Source of the DNA: JBMYYE01 sp049609065
GTDB lineage: Bacteria > Pseudomonadota > Alphaproteobacteria > Rhodobacterales > Rhodobacteraceae
Assembly (NCBI GenBank): GCA_049609065.1
Contig: JBMYYE010000111.1
Coordinates: forward strand, 1 to 8,239
Length of the DNA: 8,239 bases
Direction: 5' to 3'
Within the stretch, counting starts at the first letter, position 1, and each line of letters opens with the position of its first letter. Made by a program: the position numbers and the translations under genes. Under the pieces are notes generated by a model that had not been told where the DNA came from, did not search any database, and saw only the letters and a list, made by a program, of their open reading frames with translations. Positions 7,030 to 8,239 of the stretch are shown one piece after another.

Positions 7030-8239
7030 TAGAACGGTGAGCCTGAGGAAATATATGCGGTTTTTACGGTGGTATAGAATTCCGCCGCTGCTTTACCTTG
7101 TTCGCGTGGCCCATAGGAGCTATCGCCACGACCGCCAAATGGCACGTGGTAATCGGTGCCTGCTGTTGGCAAGTTCACCATGACACAGCCCGTTTTCGCG
7201 TTACGGCGGAAATGCGTCGCGCGTGCAAGGCTTTGAGTCACGATACCGGATGTCAGACCAAAGTTTGTATCGTTCACAACGGAAAGGGCCTCTTCGTAGC
7301 CATCCACTTTGATCACGGATGCAAGCGGCGCAAACATTTCTTCGCGGTTGATCCGCATGTCATTTGTTGTGCCCACAAACACGCCTGGGTTCATGTAATA
7401 GCCGTCATGGGGCATTTCGAGACGCTGACCACCACACAAAAGCTCCGCACCTTCGGATTGACCAAGTGCCACATATTCGAGGTTCTCTTTGAGCTGCTGT
7501 TCCGTCACAACAGGGCCGATTTGCGTACCCTCTTCGAGTGCGTGACCGACTTTCATTGCTTGTGCACCCGCCACGAGTTTTTCAACAAACGCATCATGCA
7601 CCGCAGAATGCACCACCAAACGTGAAGAGGCCGTACATTTTTGGCCCGTGCCACCAAAGGCGCCACCAAGCGCAAGCGTCACAGCAAGATCAAGATCCGC
7701 ATCATCCATCACGGCCAATGCGTTTTTCGACCCCATTTCCATCTGTACTTTTGTAAGGTTTTGAAGCGCGGCAATCGCGATACCTTTGCCAACAGGAACG
7801 GAGCCTGTGAAGGAAATCGCGTTCACTTTCGGGCTTTCAACAAGACGCTGACCAATTGCACGACCCGCGCCCATTACGAGACTGAAAAGACCTTTGGGGA
7901 TGTCTTGGCGTTCAATGATTTCTGCCAACGCAACCGCAGAGGCAGGCGTCGCATTCGCAGGCTTCCACACAACCGCGTTGCCATAACAAAGCGCCGGTGC
8001 GATTTTCCAAGATGCGGTTGCCGTTGGGAAATTCCATGGGCTGATGATCGCCACAACGCCTACCGCTTCGCGGCGCACGTCGATTTCAATGCCGTCCCGT
8101 ACAGAATCGGCGTTTTCACCGATTTGGCGGAGCGTCTCAGCCGCATAATATGTAAAGAACTGACCTGCGCGGTAAACTTCGCCTTTCCCTTCGGCGATGG
8201 GTTTTCCTTCTTCGCGTGCCAACAACGTCCCGAGCTCTT
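7029..8239 (-). CDS. Aldehyde dehydrogenase, alpha-ketoglutarate-semialdehyde-dehydrogenase-like (5' end outside window)
   Basis: The frame is open to the right edge (first visible residues ELGTLLAREEGKP), so the gene starts outside; about 403 of an expected 480 or so residues are present. The Leu codon TTG at 8225 is internal, not a start. Catalytic parts are all present: PWNFP with the oxyanion Asn, VVWKPAN with the cofactor Lys, SFTGSVPVGK, the general base Glu in MEMGSKN (codon 7739-7737), the nucleophile Cys in GGTGQKCTASS (codon 7637-7635) and EEMFAPLASV. The C-terminal PFGGRGDSSYGPREQGKAA...FYTTVKTAY is typical of alpha-ketoglutarate semialdehyde (2,5-dioxovalerate) dehydrogenases and near relatives. 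Asn rather than Glu follows KPA, at the place that often prefers NAD, so NADP use is possible. Likely role: NAD(P)-dependent oxidation of a semialdehyde to a carboxylic acid in the cytoplasm. The substrate is inferred from family likeness only. It is coupled through TAATG to the M19-like gene. Confidence 0.95.
   Translation of the reverse strand, partial: ELGTLLAREEGKPIAEGKGEVYRAGQFFTYYAAETLRQIGENADSVRDGIEIDVRREAVGVVAIISPWNFPTATASWKIAPALCYGNAVVWKPANATPASAVALAEIIERQDIPKGLFSLVMGAGRAIGQRLVESPKVNAISFTGSVPVGKGIAIAALQNLTKVQMEMGSKNALAVMDDADLDLAVTLALGGAFGGTGQKCTASSRLVVHSAVHDAFVEKLVAGAQAMKVGHALEEGTQIGPVVTEQQLKENLEYVALGQSEGAELLCGGQRLEMPHDGYYMNPGVFVGTTNDMRINREEMFAPLASVIKVDGYEEALSVVNDTNFGLTSGIVTQSLARATHFRRNAKTGCVMVNLPTAGTDYHVPFGGRGDSSYGPREQGKAAAEFYTTVKTAYISSGSPF

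Noticed and set aside
8223..8225. TTG as the start codon of the aldehyde dehydrogenase
   Set aside because: The frame stays open upstream to the window edge with typical family sequence (ELGTL), and the protein would otherwise lack its N-terminal 80 or so residues. The start is outside the window.

Overview
The window is a run of six genes, all on the minus strand, read from the right edge to the left edge. Protein style, moderately high GC, strong AGGAGG ribosome sites and the combination of families suggest an alphaproteobacterium, most likely a marine Rhodobacterales (Roseobacter-type). This is recognition from protein features, not from a database search. There are no RNA genes, mobile elements, CRISPR arrays or large repeats.

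In transcription order the genes are: (1) an aldehyde dehydrogenase whose start lies beyond the right edge (ends at 7029); (2) an M19 'membrane dipeptidase'-like protein (7029-6040), joined to it by a TAATG stop/start overlap; (3) a 568-residue protein I do not recognise (5905-4199); (4) a DUF3726-type protein (4185-3538); (5) an Ldh2-type NAD(P)-dependent oxidoreductase (3531-2515); (6) a long FAD oxidoreductase/GcvT fusion of the dimethylglycine/sarcosine dehydrogenase family (2378 to the left edge, with only the last residues missing). Genes 3-4-5 are packed with gaps of 13 and 6 bases. Two gaps of about 135 bases (5906-6039 and 2379-2514) split the run into three blocks: 1-2, 3-4-5 and 6. 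Each gap ends in a strong ribosome binding site for the next gene, and the second gap holds several inverted repeats.

The set looks catabolic. Gene 6 should oxidise an N-methyl group and pass the one-carbon unit to tetrahydrofolate. Gene 1 should oxidise a semialdehyde to an acid, and its C-terminal end resembles alpha-ketoglutarate-semialdehyde dehydrogenases. Gene 5 belongs to the fold that includes cyclic-imine and N-methyl-amino-acid reductases as well as malate/lactate-type dehydrogenases. Gene 2 belongs to an M19 branch that sits with betaine/dimethylglycine demethylation genes in other proteobacteria and lacks several canonical metal ligands. A route for an N-methylated amino acid or betaine (for example a proline- or hydroxyproline-betaine-like osmolyte) is a reasonable inference, but the substrate cannot be read from the sequence. 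The most novel part is the compact trio of unknown 568-aa protein, DUF3726 protein and Ldh2 enzyme.
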